Both the position numbers and the translations under genes were made by a program. Below the pieces are notes generated by a model. The model was given only the letters and a program-made list of their open reading frames with translations, searched no databases and was not told where the DNA came from. Below, piece by piece: positions 56,184 through 64,000 of a DNA stretch of 64,000 nt. The stretch covers positions 1-64,000 of the forward strand of contig CAYFOM010000020.1 in assembly GCA_964344765.1 (NCBI GenBank). The letters run 5' to 3'. This DNA is from JACNIZ01 sp964344765. Its GTDB lineage: Bacteria; Planctomycetota; UBA1135. Numbering within the stretch: position 1 is the stretch's first letter; each line of letters begins with the position of its first letter.

Positions 56184-56879
56184 ATGCGAATCCTGCCACT
56201 GCTAGAAGTCATATTTCTCATCATTTTGATGATGGCAGTGGAGCAGTTGGCTTGGGGTGCCCTCGGCCTAAGCCTCGCCGACGGCATCGCGCCGCTGGAC
56301 TTACTTCAATTGAAGTTTGTGCAAGTGCCGATCTTGCTGCTGGTGATCGGCGGCGTATTGCGCTTCCACCGCGAGCCATTCTTGGCATTGGGCCTACGCC
56401 GTCCGCCGAACGGCTGGCTTGCCGGATTGGGTCTAGGCGCAGCTGCGACCCTTCCCTTATTGGTGGTGTCCTACGCCGTCGCCTTTTTGGCACATTTTCT
56501 ATTCCCAGCAGAAACTCCCGAGCCCTTTGATTTGCAAAGCCAATGGGCGTTGCCGGCGTTTTTGCTGGTCGGGATTCTCGCTGGTGGCATTGGCGAAGAG
56601 ATCCAGTTCCGCGGTTTTGTTTTTCAACGCCTCGAGCGTTTCTTTCAACCTTGGGGCGAAAGCCGGGCCACGCTACGAGCAGCGTTGACGACGAGTTTGG
56701 TGTTCGCAAGTCTGCATCTTTATGAAGGACCGGTGGCGGTACTCGCTATTTTCGTAGTCGCTTTAGGACTGCAATACCTCTGCTTGGCAGCAGGCCGCAA
56801 CCTACTCGCCTGCATGGTTTGCCACAGTTTGTTTAACAGCGTGCAAATCGTGGCGATGTTCGCCGCAGCGCAAACTTAA
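56184..56879 (+). CDS. CPBP-family intramembrane metalloprotease
   Basis: A 231-residue integral membrane protein of the CPBP/Abi group (Rce1-like). Eight or so hydrophobic segments; motif 1 GIGEEIQFRGFVFQRLE (EExxxR), motif 2 FASLHLYEG (FxxxH) and motif 3 with CHSLFNSVQI (HxxxN). All catalytic residues are present. In bacteria members cleave or modify membrane-bound substrates, including immunity-related peptides. The ATG at 56184 begins the first hydrophobic segment; an in-frame alternative codon lies 24 bases upstream. Its stop shares the palindrome CTTAAG with the convergent response regulator. Confidence 0.9.
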   Translation: MRILPLLEVIFLIILMMAVEQLAWGALGLSLADGIAPLDLLQLKFVQVPILLLVIGGVLRFHREPFLALGLRRPPNGWLAGLGLGAAATLPLLVVSYAVAFLAHFLFPAETPEPFDLQSQWALPAFLLVGILAGGIGEEIQFRGFVFQRLERFFQPWGESRATLRAALTTSLVFASLHLYEGPVAVLAIFVVALGLQYLCLAAGRNLLACMVCHSLFNSVQIVAMFAAAQT

Positions 56880-57301
56880 GACTGATCCGGCTTCTCGGGG
56901 TCGTCGTCGCTTTCTTGATCGGTGACGTCTTCGTTGTCCGCCGGGCCAATTAAGTCTTCGATGGCGCGCAGCAACGCGTCCAAGTCCAGCGGTTTTTCGA
57001 AGGTGCGGGTTGCGCCTAGGCGTCCGGCGACTTCTAAATAGAGTTGATTGCTGGGGGCCGTAATAGCGATGAGCGGGATGTCAGGCCAATTGGTTCGCAT
57101 CTCCATCAGCAACTCCAGTCCATCCTTTCTGGGCATCACGAGGTCGGTGATAACCAAGTGGATGACCTCATCCTCCAGCATGATTTGGCCTGCACGGCCG
57201 TCTTCCGCTTCAAGCACGTGATAGCCTTCGTGCTCGATCTTGTCGCGAAGCATGCCGCGAACAAGCTCTTCGTCTTCAACGATGAGGATGGTCTGAACCA
57301 T
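56876..57301 (-). CDS. Single-domain response regulator
   Basis: A 141-residue CheY-like receiver. Acidic pocket in ILIVEDEELV, phospho-Asp53 in VITDLVMPRKDG, switch Thr in IAITAPSN and Lys in FEKPLDLD. The last 25 residues are acidic and without an output domain. It follows the GAF-PAS hybrid kinase by 119 bases on the same strand and probably acts with it. A longer open frame extends upstream but the ATG at 57301 starts the receiver. Confidence 0.92.
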   Translation of the reverse strand: MVQTILIVEDEELVRGMLRDKIEHEGYHVLEAEDGRAGQIMLEDEVIHLVITDLVMPRKDGLELLMEMRTNWPDIPLIAITAPSNQLYLEVAGRLGATRTFEKPLDLDALLRAIEDLIGPADNEDVTDQESDDDPEKPDQS

Positions 57302-57420
57302 GAGTAAAGGGGTCGTGGAGCCGGGGCGAGCTCTTTCTACACCGGGTATAGCATGGCGCATTCTTGTAGCGATCGCAACAACACCTAGGAAAATTTCAGC
57401 GTTCGATTTACCGTGTTGTG

Positions 57421-59925
57421 TTACCGACTGCGCATGCGTGCAACGGTTTGTAACAGTTGTGTAGGACGGAATGGTTTGCTGAGCAAGGGTGCCCCGGCGG
57501 GAAGTTGGATTCCTTGCGCTTCCAGGTGCTGGCGAGGCGTTCCCGAGAAGAACACCGTCGGGATCGGACCGCACAGCTCATGAACTTGCTCCATCAGCTC
57601 AAGGCCGTTGCCGTCGGATAAGAAGACGTCGCATACCAACAAATCGATGCGCTCCGCTGCACATGCCTCGACGAGGGCTTGCTCGACGGTGTTGGCGGCT
57701 ATGGTTTCGTGACCACCGGCTTGAAGAACTTCGCTGAAAAGTTCCAGCAACGAAACCTGATCCTCAACGACCAAAATGTTCATGCGGGCATTTGATTCCG
57801 CCGTACCGCTTGCGCTTAGGTTTGAACTCAGGGGTAGAAAGACCTGCATGCAGGTGCCGTCGGCGATGCGCGACTGAACATGAATGCCGCCACCGGCTTT
57901 GTTGACCAAACCGAAGACCATCGCCAATCCCATGCCGCGGCCGCGCACATCGGCGCTGGTGGTGAAGAACGGATCGAAGATTTGGCCTAGGTCAGCGTCG
58001 GGAATTCCAACGCCATCGTCGGTAATTTCCATCAGATAATATTTTCCGGCCGGCAGCGTATGTTCGCGCCAAATCACCGGCTGATCGCTGAGGCGGATTT
58101 GACCGGTCAGGCGAATGGTGCCATGGCCCTCAAGAGCGTCACGAGCGTTGCTGATTAGGTGCACCAAAACGTCGGCGAGATCTTCGCGGCTGAGCGGTAC
58201 GGTGCCGTCGGCGTTGTGGATATCGCTTTCCATCGTCACTTGCGGTCCGGCCAGGTGAGCCAGCGACGGCGCAAATTCGCGCATGATCTCGGCCGGGTTG
58301 CAGCTATCGCCTTTCCATTGTTTGCGTGCGCTAAAGGCCAACAAGCTGCGTGCCAATCCCGACGCTTTGTCGGCGGCAGTGCGGATCTTTTCTAGCGAGC
58401 CTTTGATTTTGATTGTGTTTTCGTCTTCGGCTTTCAGCCGGGAAAGGCAAATATCGCTGTAGCCCAAAACTGCGGTCAACAGGTTTTCAAACTCGTGCGA
58501 GATCCCTTCCGCAAGTCGGCCCAGGGCATCCATGCGGCGGTCGCGCTGATCGGCTTCCTGCATATGTTGACGGGTCCGCTGCTCCTCGACCGCCTCGGTG
58601 ACGTCGCGCAGCGTGGTGACCAAACCTAAGCGCTCGCCGCCGCCGTCGAACAAGGGCACCCAGGTGCATTCCAGTGCCTGATGGGGGCCGGAAGACAGAA
58701 TGAGCTGGCGATCGATGCGCTCCTTACTTTGCCACGCCGCCTGATCCATGCTTGCAACCTCGCGCAAAGCCTCGTGGGATACATTGTTCAACTCGTGCAG
58801 CGAGGCAAAAGTTTGATTTGGCCAATCACCGGGCCGCAGCGACAGAATTTCTTGTGCTGCACCGTTCATGAATTGAATGACGCCGGCAGCGTCGCGCAAA
58901 ATCACTGCCATCGGAACTGCTTCGATCAAAATACCGACTTGACGCGAAAGTTCTTCGGCATGTCGAGTCAGTCGGCTCTCGTTTTCGATGTCCGTGGTCA
59001 AGCAGTGCACCATTTTGACCTGATCCGACGAGCCGGAGTAGCGTGCGTTCACCCGCACCCAGCGATAGTTGCCGCTGTCGCCACGTATGCGATAGTCGGC
59101 GCGCAGGTTGCCATTGCTTGCCCGCGCAACCTGCGACAGCGAAACCACGTGATCCAAGTCGTCCGGGTGAATGTAAGTGCGGTAGGTCTTTGGGTCCTGC
59201 AATACCTTGGCTGCGGTTTCCGGCCCCAACAGGGATTCCACCTGGCGGTTGGAAAAGGTGATTTCGCGTTCCCCGGACAAATAATCCAAGTAGGCAAGCG
59301 CCCAGCCGGGGAATTCATCGGAAAACACTTCAAGGTCTTCCAAGGCTTGGCGGCTCGACGAAACGGCTTGCCGGCGAATAACTTCAGCAGCGGCGCGCGA
59401 GGCAAAGAAGCGCAGAATCTTCTCCGAGAACTCCGGATTGGCCAGCGGTTTTTGGTCGTAAATCGACAGGTGACCGATCGGTTTGCCGTCTAGGCCGGGC
59501 AGGATGACGCCCAAGCAGCTGCCGTCGATAAGTGGAGCAAGGGTTTCGTCGTTAGGGAAGGCTTCGACCAATCCGGACGGCCAGTAGTAGCAGCCCTTCT
59601 CCAAAATGACGGCGGCCGGCCGCCCTTCGACCGAGTACTCCCAGTTCGGCAGCATTTCGCCGGTGCGGTAGTGGGCGAGCATCCGCATTTGGATTGGATC
59701 ATGCTCGATGATCTCCGACATGATGCAGTAGGAAACGCCGAGCACCGTGGCCAATTGCTGGGCGGTCTCGCGGAAATAGTCCCCCGGCGAGGCTTCGGCG
59801 GTACTGCCAAGCAATTCCACCAAATCGATGAGCTGCTGATAGCCCTCCGGGTCGAAACTGGGGGCTGCGCCAAATAAGCGTTGAAATAGCCCTTGCTTGG
59901 GTGGCGGCGAAGGGGAGTCTTTCAC
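57421..59925 (-). CDS. GAF-PAS-PAS hybrid sensor histidine kinase
   Basis: An 834-residue cytoplasmic hybrid kinase. GAF at about 30-190 (ATVLGVSYCIMSEIIEHDP), PAS with PAC (about 200-330, YIHPDDLDHVVSL), a second PAS (335-455, MAVILRDAAGVIQFMNGA), HisKA with His477 (EGISHEFENLLTAV), HATPase (LISNARDALEGHG, ITDDGVGIPD, GRGMGLAMVFG) and a receiver at about 715-834 with phospho-Asp766 (LLVCDVFLSDGNG). No transmembrane segment. It is divergent from the acetoacetyl-CoA synthetase gene with 56 bases between them. The single-domain regulator downstream is a likely partner. Confidence 0.93.
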   Translation of the reverse strand: MKDSPSPPPKQGLFQRLFGAAPSFDPEGYQQLIDLVELLGSTAEASPGDYFRETAQQLATVLGVSYCIMSEIIEHDPIQMRMLAHYRTGEMLPNWEYSVEGRPAAVILEKGCYYWPSGLVEAFPNDETLAPLIDGSCLGVILPGLDGKPIGHLSIYDQKPLANPEFSEKILRFFASRAAAEVIRRQAVSSSRQALEDLEVFSDEFPGWALAYLDYLSGEREITFSNRQVESLLGPETAAKVLQDPKTYRTYIHPDDLDHVVSLSQVARASNGNLRADYRIRGDSGNYRWVRVNARYSGSSDQVKMVHCLTTDIENESRLTRHAEELSRQVGILIEAVPMAVILRDAAGVIQFMNGAAQEILSLRPGDWPNQTFASLHELNNVSHEALREVASMDQAAWQSKERIDRQLILSSGPHQALECTWVPLFDGGGERLGLVTTLRDVTEAVEEQRTRQHMQEADQRDRRMDALGRLAEGISHEFENLLTAVLGYSDICLSRLKAEDENTIKIKGSLEKIRTAADKASGLARSLLAFSARKQWKGDSCNPAEIMREFAPSLAHLAGPQVTMESDIHNADGTVPLSREDLADVLVHLISNARDALEGHGTIRLTGQIRLSDQPVIWREHTLPAGKYYLMEITDDGVGIPDADLGQIFDPFFTTSADVRGRGMGLAMVFGLVNKAGGGIHVQSRIADGTCMQVFLPLSSNLSASGTAESNARMNILVVEDQVSLLELFSEVLQAGGHETIAANTVEQALVEACAAERIDLLVCDVFLSDGNGLELMEQVHELCGPIPTVFFSGTPRQHLEAQGIQLPAGAPLLSKPFRPTQLLQTVARMRSR

Positions 59926-59981
59926 CGCTTCATTGTGCCAAGAGCAGGTGCCGGGGAGCTATTACAATCCGCCCCAGACTC

Positions 59982-61946
59982 ATGTCCGACATCCTCTGGC
60001 AGCCATCCCCCGAGCGGGTCGCGAACACCCAGCTCGCCGCCTTTCAAACCCACCTTCGTGATTCCGGCTTCGATGTTGGCAGCGATTATGCCTCGCTACA
60101 CGCCTGGTCCTTGGCTCATTCCGACGAGTTCTGGCGCCAAATCTGGCAGTATTGCGACGTACAAGGTGCGATGGGCGCCGATCTGCTCGCCGACGACGAT
60201 CGCATGCCCGGTGCGCAATTCTTCCCGCAAGCCATGCTGAATTTCGCCGAGAATCTGCTCGGCGGCGACGATGAGCAAGCGGCGATTATTTTCCGACGTG
60301 AGGACGGCTTGCGAATCGAATGGACATATGCCGAACTGCGTAGCCAAGTTGCCAGGTTGCAGGCGGCTATGGTGCGCGTAGGTATTGGCCGCGGTGATTG
60401 CGTCGCCGGATTCCTGCCGAACATCCCGCATGCGGTTGCCGGCATGTTGGCGGCTGCGAGCTTGGGTGCGATTTGGTCGTCTTGTTCACCCGATTTTGGC
60501 GTTCCGGGCGTCGTCGATCGCTTTGGGCAGATTCAACCGAAAATGCTGCTGGCGGCCGACGGTTATGTTTACAAAGGTCGCAACTTCGACACGCGCGATA
60601 AGTTGACCGGCATTTTGCAGCAGGTTGATTCGGTGAAGACGGTCGTCGTCGTGCCCTTTGTTGACGAGGCTGCCGCCACCGAAGCTGCCGCCGCAGTGGA
60701 GGGCGGCTTTACCTGGGATCAGTTTTTGGCCAGCTCGGATGCGGTGCTGGATCCCATTCCGTTCGAGCCGGTGCCGTTTAACCATCCGCTGTACGTGATG
60801 TACAGCTCCGGCACCACCGGCAAACCAAAGTGCATCGTGCATGGGCACGGCGGCACCTTGCTGCAGCACTTGAAAGAACACCGCTTGCATACCGATTTAC
60901 GCAAAGGCGAGCGCTTGTTCTACTTTACTACAACTGGTTGGATGATGTGGAACTGGTTGGTCACCGCCCTCGCCGGCGGAACCACCATCGTGCTGTTCGA
61001 CGGCAACCCGTTCCACCCCGGGCCGGAGACCTTGTGGAAGCTGGTCGATGAAGAAAGAGTCGACGTCTTCGGTACCTCGGCGAAGTTCATCGACGCCTGC
61101 AAGAAGGCCGGTTACTTGCCCGGCGAAGAGCTGCCGCTGCAGCGCTTGCGTGCGATTCTGTCGACTGGTTCGCCGTTGGTGCCCGAGTCCTTCGACTACG
61201 TTTACGAACACGTCAAAAAAGACCTGCAGTTGTCGTCGATTTCAGGCGGCACCGACATTGTTTCCTGCTTCGTACTCGGTTGCCCGGTGCTGCCGGTGCG
61301 GCGCGGCGAAATCACCGCTGCCGGCTTGGGTATGGCCGTTGAAGTTTGGAACGACGAGGGGCAAGCCGTCATCAATGAACCTGGCGAATTGGTTTGCACT
61401 CAGCCCTTCCCGAGCATGCCCGTCGGTTTTTGGAACGACGAAGACGGCAGTCGCTACCGCGCCGCGTACTTCGATCACTACCCGAATATTTGGCGCCACG
61501 GCGATTGGGTGGAGTTCAGCGAATTTGGCGGCATGACCGTGTACGGCCGCAGCGATGCAACTTTAAACCCAGGCGGCGTGCGCATCGGCACCGCCGAAAT
61601 CTACCGCCAGGTTGAGCAGTTCGAGGAGATTCTGGAAGCCATCGTCGTCGGCCAAGACACCGGCGACGGCGATCAGCGTGTGGTGTTATTTGTCGTGATG
61701 GCCGGCGACGCCCAACTCAATGATGAGTTAGTTCAGCAAGTGCGCACCCGCATTCGCGCCAACGCCACGCCGCGCCACGTGCCGGCGGTGATCCACGCGG
61801 TGGCCGATATTCCGCGCACTCGCTCCGGCAAGATCAGCGAAATTGCAGTGCGCGATGTGTTGCACGGCCGCAAGGTGAAAAACACCGAAGCTCTGGCTAA
61901 TCCCGAGACGCTGGATTACTTCCGCGCCGAATTACTTGCTCAGTAA
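59982..61946 (+). CDS. Acetoacetyl-CoA synthetase
   Basis: A 654-residue ANL-superfamily enzyme that activates acetoacetate with ATP and CoA. The N-terminus (ILWQPSPERVANTQLAAFQ) and the ACS-N-like domain are specific to this family; the AMP-binding core YSSGTTGKPKCIVHGHGG and the A8-like hinge GGVRIGTAEIYRQVE and C-terminal RTRSGKISEIAVRDVLHGR with the catalytic lysine follow. It supports ketone-body or polyhydroxybutyrate carbon use. The start at 59982 was chosen because the upstream frame overlaps the divergent kinase gene. It converges with the di-iron repair gene, overlapping by 15 bases. Confidence 0.93.
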   Translation: MSDILWQPSPERVANTQLAAFQTHLRDSGFDVGSDYASLHAWSLAHSDEFWRQIWQYCDVQGAMGADLLADDDRMPGAQFFPQAMLNFAENLLGGDDEQAAIIFRREDGLRIEWTYAELRSQVARLQAAMVRVGIGRGDCVAGFLPNIPHAVAGMLAAASLGAIWSSCSPDFGVPGVVDRFGQIQPKMLLAADGYVYKGRNFDTRDKLTGILQQVDSVKTVVVVPFVDEAAATEAAAAVEGGFTWDQFLASSDAVLDPIPFEPVPFNHPLYVMYSSGTTGKPKCIVHGHGGTLLQHLKEHRLHTDLRKGERLFYFTTTGWMMWNWLVTALAGGTTIVLFDGNPFHPGPETLWKLVDEERVDVFGTSAKFIDACKKAGYLPGEELPLQRLRAILSTGSPLVPESFDYVYEHVKKDLQLSSISGGTDIVSCFVLGCPVLPVRRGEITAAGLGMAVEVWNDEGQAVINEPGELVCTQPFPSMPVGFWNDEDGSRYRAAYFDHYPNIWRHGDWVEFSEFGGMTVYGRSDATLNPGGVRIGTAEIYRQVEQFEEILEAIVVGQDTGDGDQRVVLFVVMAGDAQLNDELVQQVRTRIRANATPRHVPAVIHAVADIPRTRSGKISEIAVRDVLHGRKVKNTEALANPETLDYFRAELLAQ

Positions 61947-62618
61947 TTTGCGCACCCGCGGGATCAGCACGTTGTGCTCGAGGTGGATATGGATTTTCAT
62001 ATCCTTCTCCAGCTCCATCAATCCGGAATACAGGGCGCGGAAGGTGGTGCAGGCGTCGTCGGGCGTCTTGTAGCCGGCGGTGATTTCGCGAACCAAGCGG
62101 AAGTTCTCGCCGATCTCGGTGTGATCGCCTTCCAACTCCATCAGCAAATCGGCCAAATGCGGCGGCGGTTTGCCGCTTTGGTCGAGCTCTAGGAACATCG
62201 GGAACACCTGCGTGTTTTCGATCTCCATATGGCGTTCGAGGTTGGCGAACAAGCCTTCGGTTGCTTCGGAGAGATAGGAGAGGAAATCGTAAAACGGCCC
62301 GTGCGTCAGCAGCACCTTGGTCACCGCCGGACGCAAGCCGGCTAGCGAGCGCGCGGTGAATTCATGGTGCACATCAATTAATTGATGGACCAATTCGGAA
62401 ATGCTGCGTTCATTCCAATTGGGTGCGTCGGTTTGGCGGCTTAACCGGCGCAGCTCGGATAGGACATCCGATAGCTCCAAGCCCGCTTGAGCAGAAGCCT
62501 CCGCCAAGGTCTGATTGCCTTGGAAGCAATAATCAAAATGCCAGCGATCCAGCAGAATCATCGACGGTGGAAAGTCGACGACTAGCTTGGCAATCGGAGT
62601 CTGAGGCAGGATTTCCAT
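61932..62618 (-). CDS. RIC/YtfE-type iron-sulfur cluster repair di-iron protein
   Basis: A 228-residue protein of the RIC (ScdA/YtfE) family, which releases iron to repair Fe-S clusters damaged by nitric oxide or peroxide. The N-terminal DUF542 segment (ILLDRWHFDYCFQGNQTLAEA) matches ScdA-N, and a hemerythrin-type domain supplies His and Glu ligands (LVHQLIDVHHEFT, LERHMEIENTQVFP, GDHTEIGENFRL, HIHLEHNVLIPRV). In ScdA-N the usual CCGG appears here as DYCFQGN, so the second Cys is missing. The start at 62618 is an ATG; the frame is open 36 bases further to a TTG. Confidence 0.88.
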   Translation of the reverse strand: MEILPQTPIAKLVVDFPPSMILLDRWHFDYCFQGNQTLAEASAQAGLELSDVLSELRRLSRQTDAPNWNERSISELVHQLIDVHHEFTARSLAGLRPAVTKVLLTHGPFYDFLSYLSEATEGLFANLERHMEIENTQVFPMFLELDQSGKPPPHLADLLMELEGDHTEIGENFRLVREITAGYKTPDDACTTFRALYSGLMELEKDMKIHIHLEHNVLIPRVRKLLSK

Positions 62619-62754
62619 TTGAGGGATGTTGCTCTCTAACCCAAGTTCCAACAATTGCTAGTGTTTCGCTTGTCGGCGGCGAAGCAGGGGTTAATTCAGC
62701 AGACGGACGCGGTCCAGTTCGGGCCGCCGTTCGGTCCTTACAACTCGAATCATC

Positions 62755-63858
62755 ATGAGCTTCCAAAAAATCCTTCGCGGTAGGGTTTTGGCTTTCGCAA
62801 TACCTGCCATTTTTTGCATGCAGGCGACGTCGGCAGCGGCGCAACAGGCGGAAGATTCTCCATGGAAATTTTTTGGCGATGCCCGACTCAGACATGAGTC
62901 GAACGACATGATGGCGCCGACGCCCGATCGCCATCGCGAGCGCGCCTTTATTCGCTTTAACGGCATCTATACCTATTCCGATGAGTTGGAAATGGGGGTG
63001 CGGGCAACCACTGGCGACGCCAACAACAATCACCCGTGGTTTGATTTGGGCAGCGGTGCGTTGAGCAAGATTGGCTTTCATTTGGATCGCCTATACCTTC
63101 GTTACCAGCCTGAATTCGTCGACGGCGGCACGATGTGGGTGGGTAAGTTTGGTAACCCGGTGAAGCGCAATCCGATTTACGGTGACATCGTCAATGACAA
63201 CGACGCCCAGCAAGAGGGCGTGGTTTTTGAACTGCAAAGCGGCGATCTTGGTCCGTTTGACCAAAGCAAGTGGCAGCTCGGTCAGGTGGCAGTGCTCGAA
63301 CAAGCAACCGGTGAGGACGCGTTCTACACCATGTTGAGTTGGAGCGGAGTCAATCAGATCGATGAGCAGCAAAAGTTTGAACTGACGTCAACTTATTACT
63401 TCTTCAACGATCTCACTCCGGACGATAGCGGTGTGTTTTTGAATACTGCCAACCACCGCACCGGTTCCGACTTCACGTCGGACTTCGGCATTCTGGAAAC
63501 CATCGCCGCTTACCATTTTGATGATTACATCCTGACCGGTGAATACGTGAAGAACTTGCGCGCTGCCGACGGCGTCGGCGATAACGGCTGGGCGCTGGGT
63601 GCTTTGATGAAGACCAAGCACGGCAAGTTTTATTACCAATACCAAGTGCTCGAGCAGGATGCGGTCCATGCGTATTTCGCTCAGGACGACTTCTTGTACC
63701 CAACCAACCATGCGACGCATTTGGTCGGTTGGAAGAAGCCACTAGCGAATGGCATGTTGTTCCACGTCTGGGGAATGGCGTCGAAGCTGGATGAAAGCTT
63801 TGGTGCGCCCAACGAAACGGTTACGCGCATTCGCGTCGCGCTTTCGATCTACTTCTAA
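62755..63858 (+). CDS. Putative outer-membrane porin
   Basis: A 367-residue exported protein of the putative porin (Porin_5-like) family. A signal peptide (LAFAIPAIFCMQATSAAAQ) precedes a barrel with alternating aromatic strands: WKFFGDARLRHE, MGVRATTGDANNNHPWF, LYLRYQPEF, MWVGKFGNP, KFYYQYQVLEQD; the last strand ends in Phe (VTRIRVALSIYF), the usual barrel signature. Probably a general or specific channel. It is transcribed away from the di-iron repair gene across a 136-base gap. The selectivity is unknown. Confidence 0.85.
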   Translation: MSFQKILRGRVLAFAIPAIFCMQATSAAAQQAEDSPWKFFGDARLRHESNDMMAPTPDRHRERAFIRFNGIYTYSDELEMGVRATTGDANNNHPWFDLGSGALSKIGFHLDRLYLRYQPEFVDGGTMWVGKFGNPVKRNPIYGDIVNDNDAQQEGVVFELQSGDLGPFDQSKWQLGQVAVLEQATGEDAFYTMLSWSGVNQIDEQQKFELTSTYYFFNDLTPDDSGVFLNTANHRTGSDFTSDFGILETIAAYHFDDYILTGEYVKNLRAADGVGDNGWALGALMKTKHGKFYYQYQVLEQDAVHAYFAQDDFLYPTNHATHLVGWKKPLANGMLFHVWGMASKLDESFGAPNETVTRIRVALSIYF

Positions 63859-63864
63859 ACGCCG

Positions 63865-63900
63865 GCGGCTGGGTCGGAAACGGCTCAGCCGCTTTTCGTT
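63865..63900 (+). terminator. Probable terminator of the porin gene
   Basis: GCGGCTG (63865-63871) pairs with CAGCCGC (63886-63892), followed by TTTTCGTTT, which is a fair T-rich tail. Confidence 0.75.
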
Positions 63901-63912
63901 TCCCTTGAGCGG

Positions 63913-64000
63913 TCAGCCGCTTTTGGTGGCATCCCAGGTGAGCAGGCGGTCGAACAACCTGGTGGGCAAGAGGCGATTCAGCCAGGCGCCGATTTTGGCG
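63913..64000 (-). CDS. C-terminal end of an unidentified gene (partial)
   Basis: The minus strand is open from the window edge to a TGA at 63913-63915, giving 28 codons ending RLFDRLLTWDATKSG. The coding look is good and the position after the porin terminator is plausible for a convergent gene. The fragment faintly recalls the tail of some SDR enzymes, but it is too short to name. Confidence 0.5.
   Translation of the reverse strand, partial: AKIGAWLNRLLPTRLFDRLLTWDATKSG

Noticed and set aside
1..64000. tRNA, rRNA, CRISPR arrays, insertion sequences and att sites
   Set aside because: I looked in all gaps and saw no cloverleaf-like sequence, no spaced direct-repeat array, no transposase or integrase frame and no target-site duplication.

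Overview
The window looks like chromosomal DNA of a free-living Gram-negative bacterium of fairly high GC. Evidence for a Gram-negative envelope: Na+-NQR subunits, a FecA-like TonB-dependent receptor, a putative porin, a small outer-membrane barrel, a Kdo/WaaP-type kinase and several lipoproteins. The mix of a lamin-tail/CotH protein, a DUF2961 protein, a HEAT-repeat secreted protein and large exported proteins built of carboxypeptidase-regulatory-like segments resembles marine Planctomycetota more than Proteobacteria, but that assignment is inference. I saw no rRNA, tRNA, CRISPR array, prophage or insertion sequence.

Layout. 1-5.3 kb: nqrA-nqrB (minus; nqrB runs off the edge), an HtrA-like protease, then a PhoD-like phosphatase coupled to an ASCH protein, and a spacer with three strong hairpins. 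5.3-10.5 kb: a minus-strand operon of membrane glycosyltransferase-TPR, Lon-like protease and TatD-type hydrolase ending in a clear terminator. 10.6-17.6 kb: a plus-strand run of TonB-dependent receptor, lipoprotein, lipid-anchored nitrilase-fold protein and CotH/lamin-tail protein. 17.7-18.3 kb: Fe superoxide dismutase with its own terminator.

18.4-29.9 kb is the most unusual part. Five consecutive, closely spaced genes encode very large, diverged paralogues of one exported beta-rich family (867, 859, 843, 363 and 880 residues). The fourth holds only the C-terminal module, with its own signal peptide. I recognise no named family covering the full length. This is the best candidate for an undescribed system.

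29.9-46.7 kb: an outer-membrane barrel lipoprotein with an apparent one-base frameshift at its start, a WaaP-like kinase, a CCA-adding-type nucleotidyltransferase, an SDR enzyme, an NHL-like propeller protein, a Cys/Met-metabolism PLP enzyme with a lysine-rich N-terminal tail, RecG, a HEAT-repeat protein, a lytic transglycosylase, ElbB, an M1 aminopeptidase and a diguanylate cyclase. 46.9-53.6 kb: a Gly-rich lipoprotein of unknown function, a DNA-binding protein combining coiled coil, XRE-like HTH and histone-H1-like tail, a DUF2961 protein and an M32 carboxypeptidase. 53.6-60 kb: a signalling block (CBS protein, two hybrid histidine kinases, a response regulator) plus a CPBP protease. 60-64 kb: acetoacetyl-CoA synthetase, a RIC/YtfE-type di-iron repair protein, a putative porin and the 3' end of another gene.

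Genes are tightly packed. Two convergent pairs end inside one shared TTAA. All calls come from reading the sequence; no database search was run.
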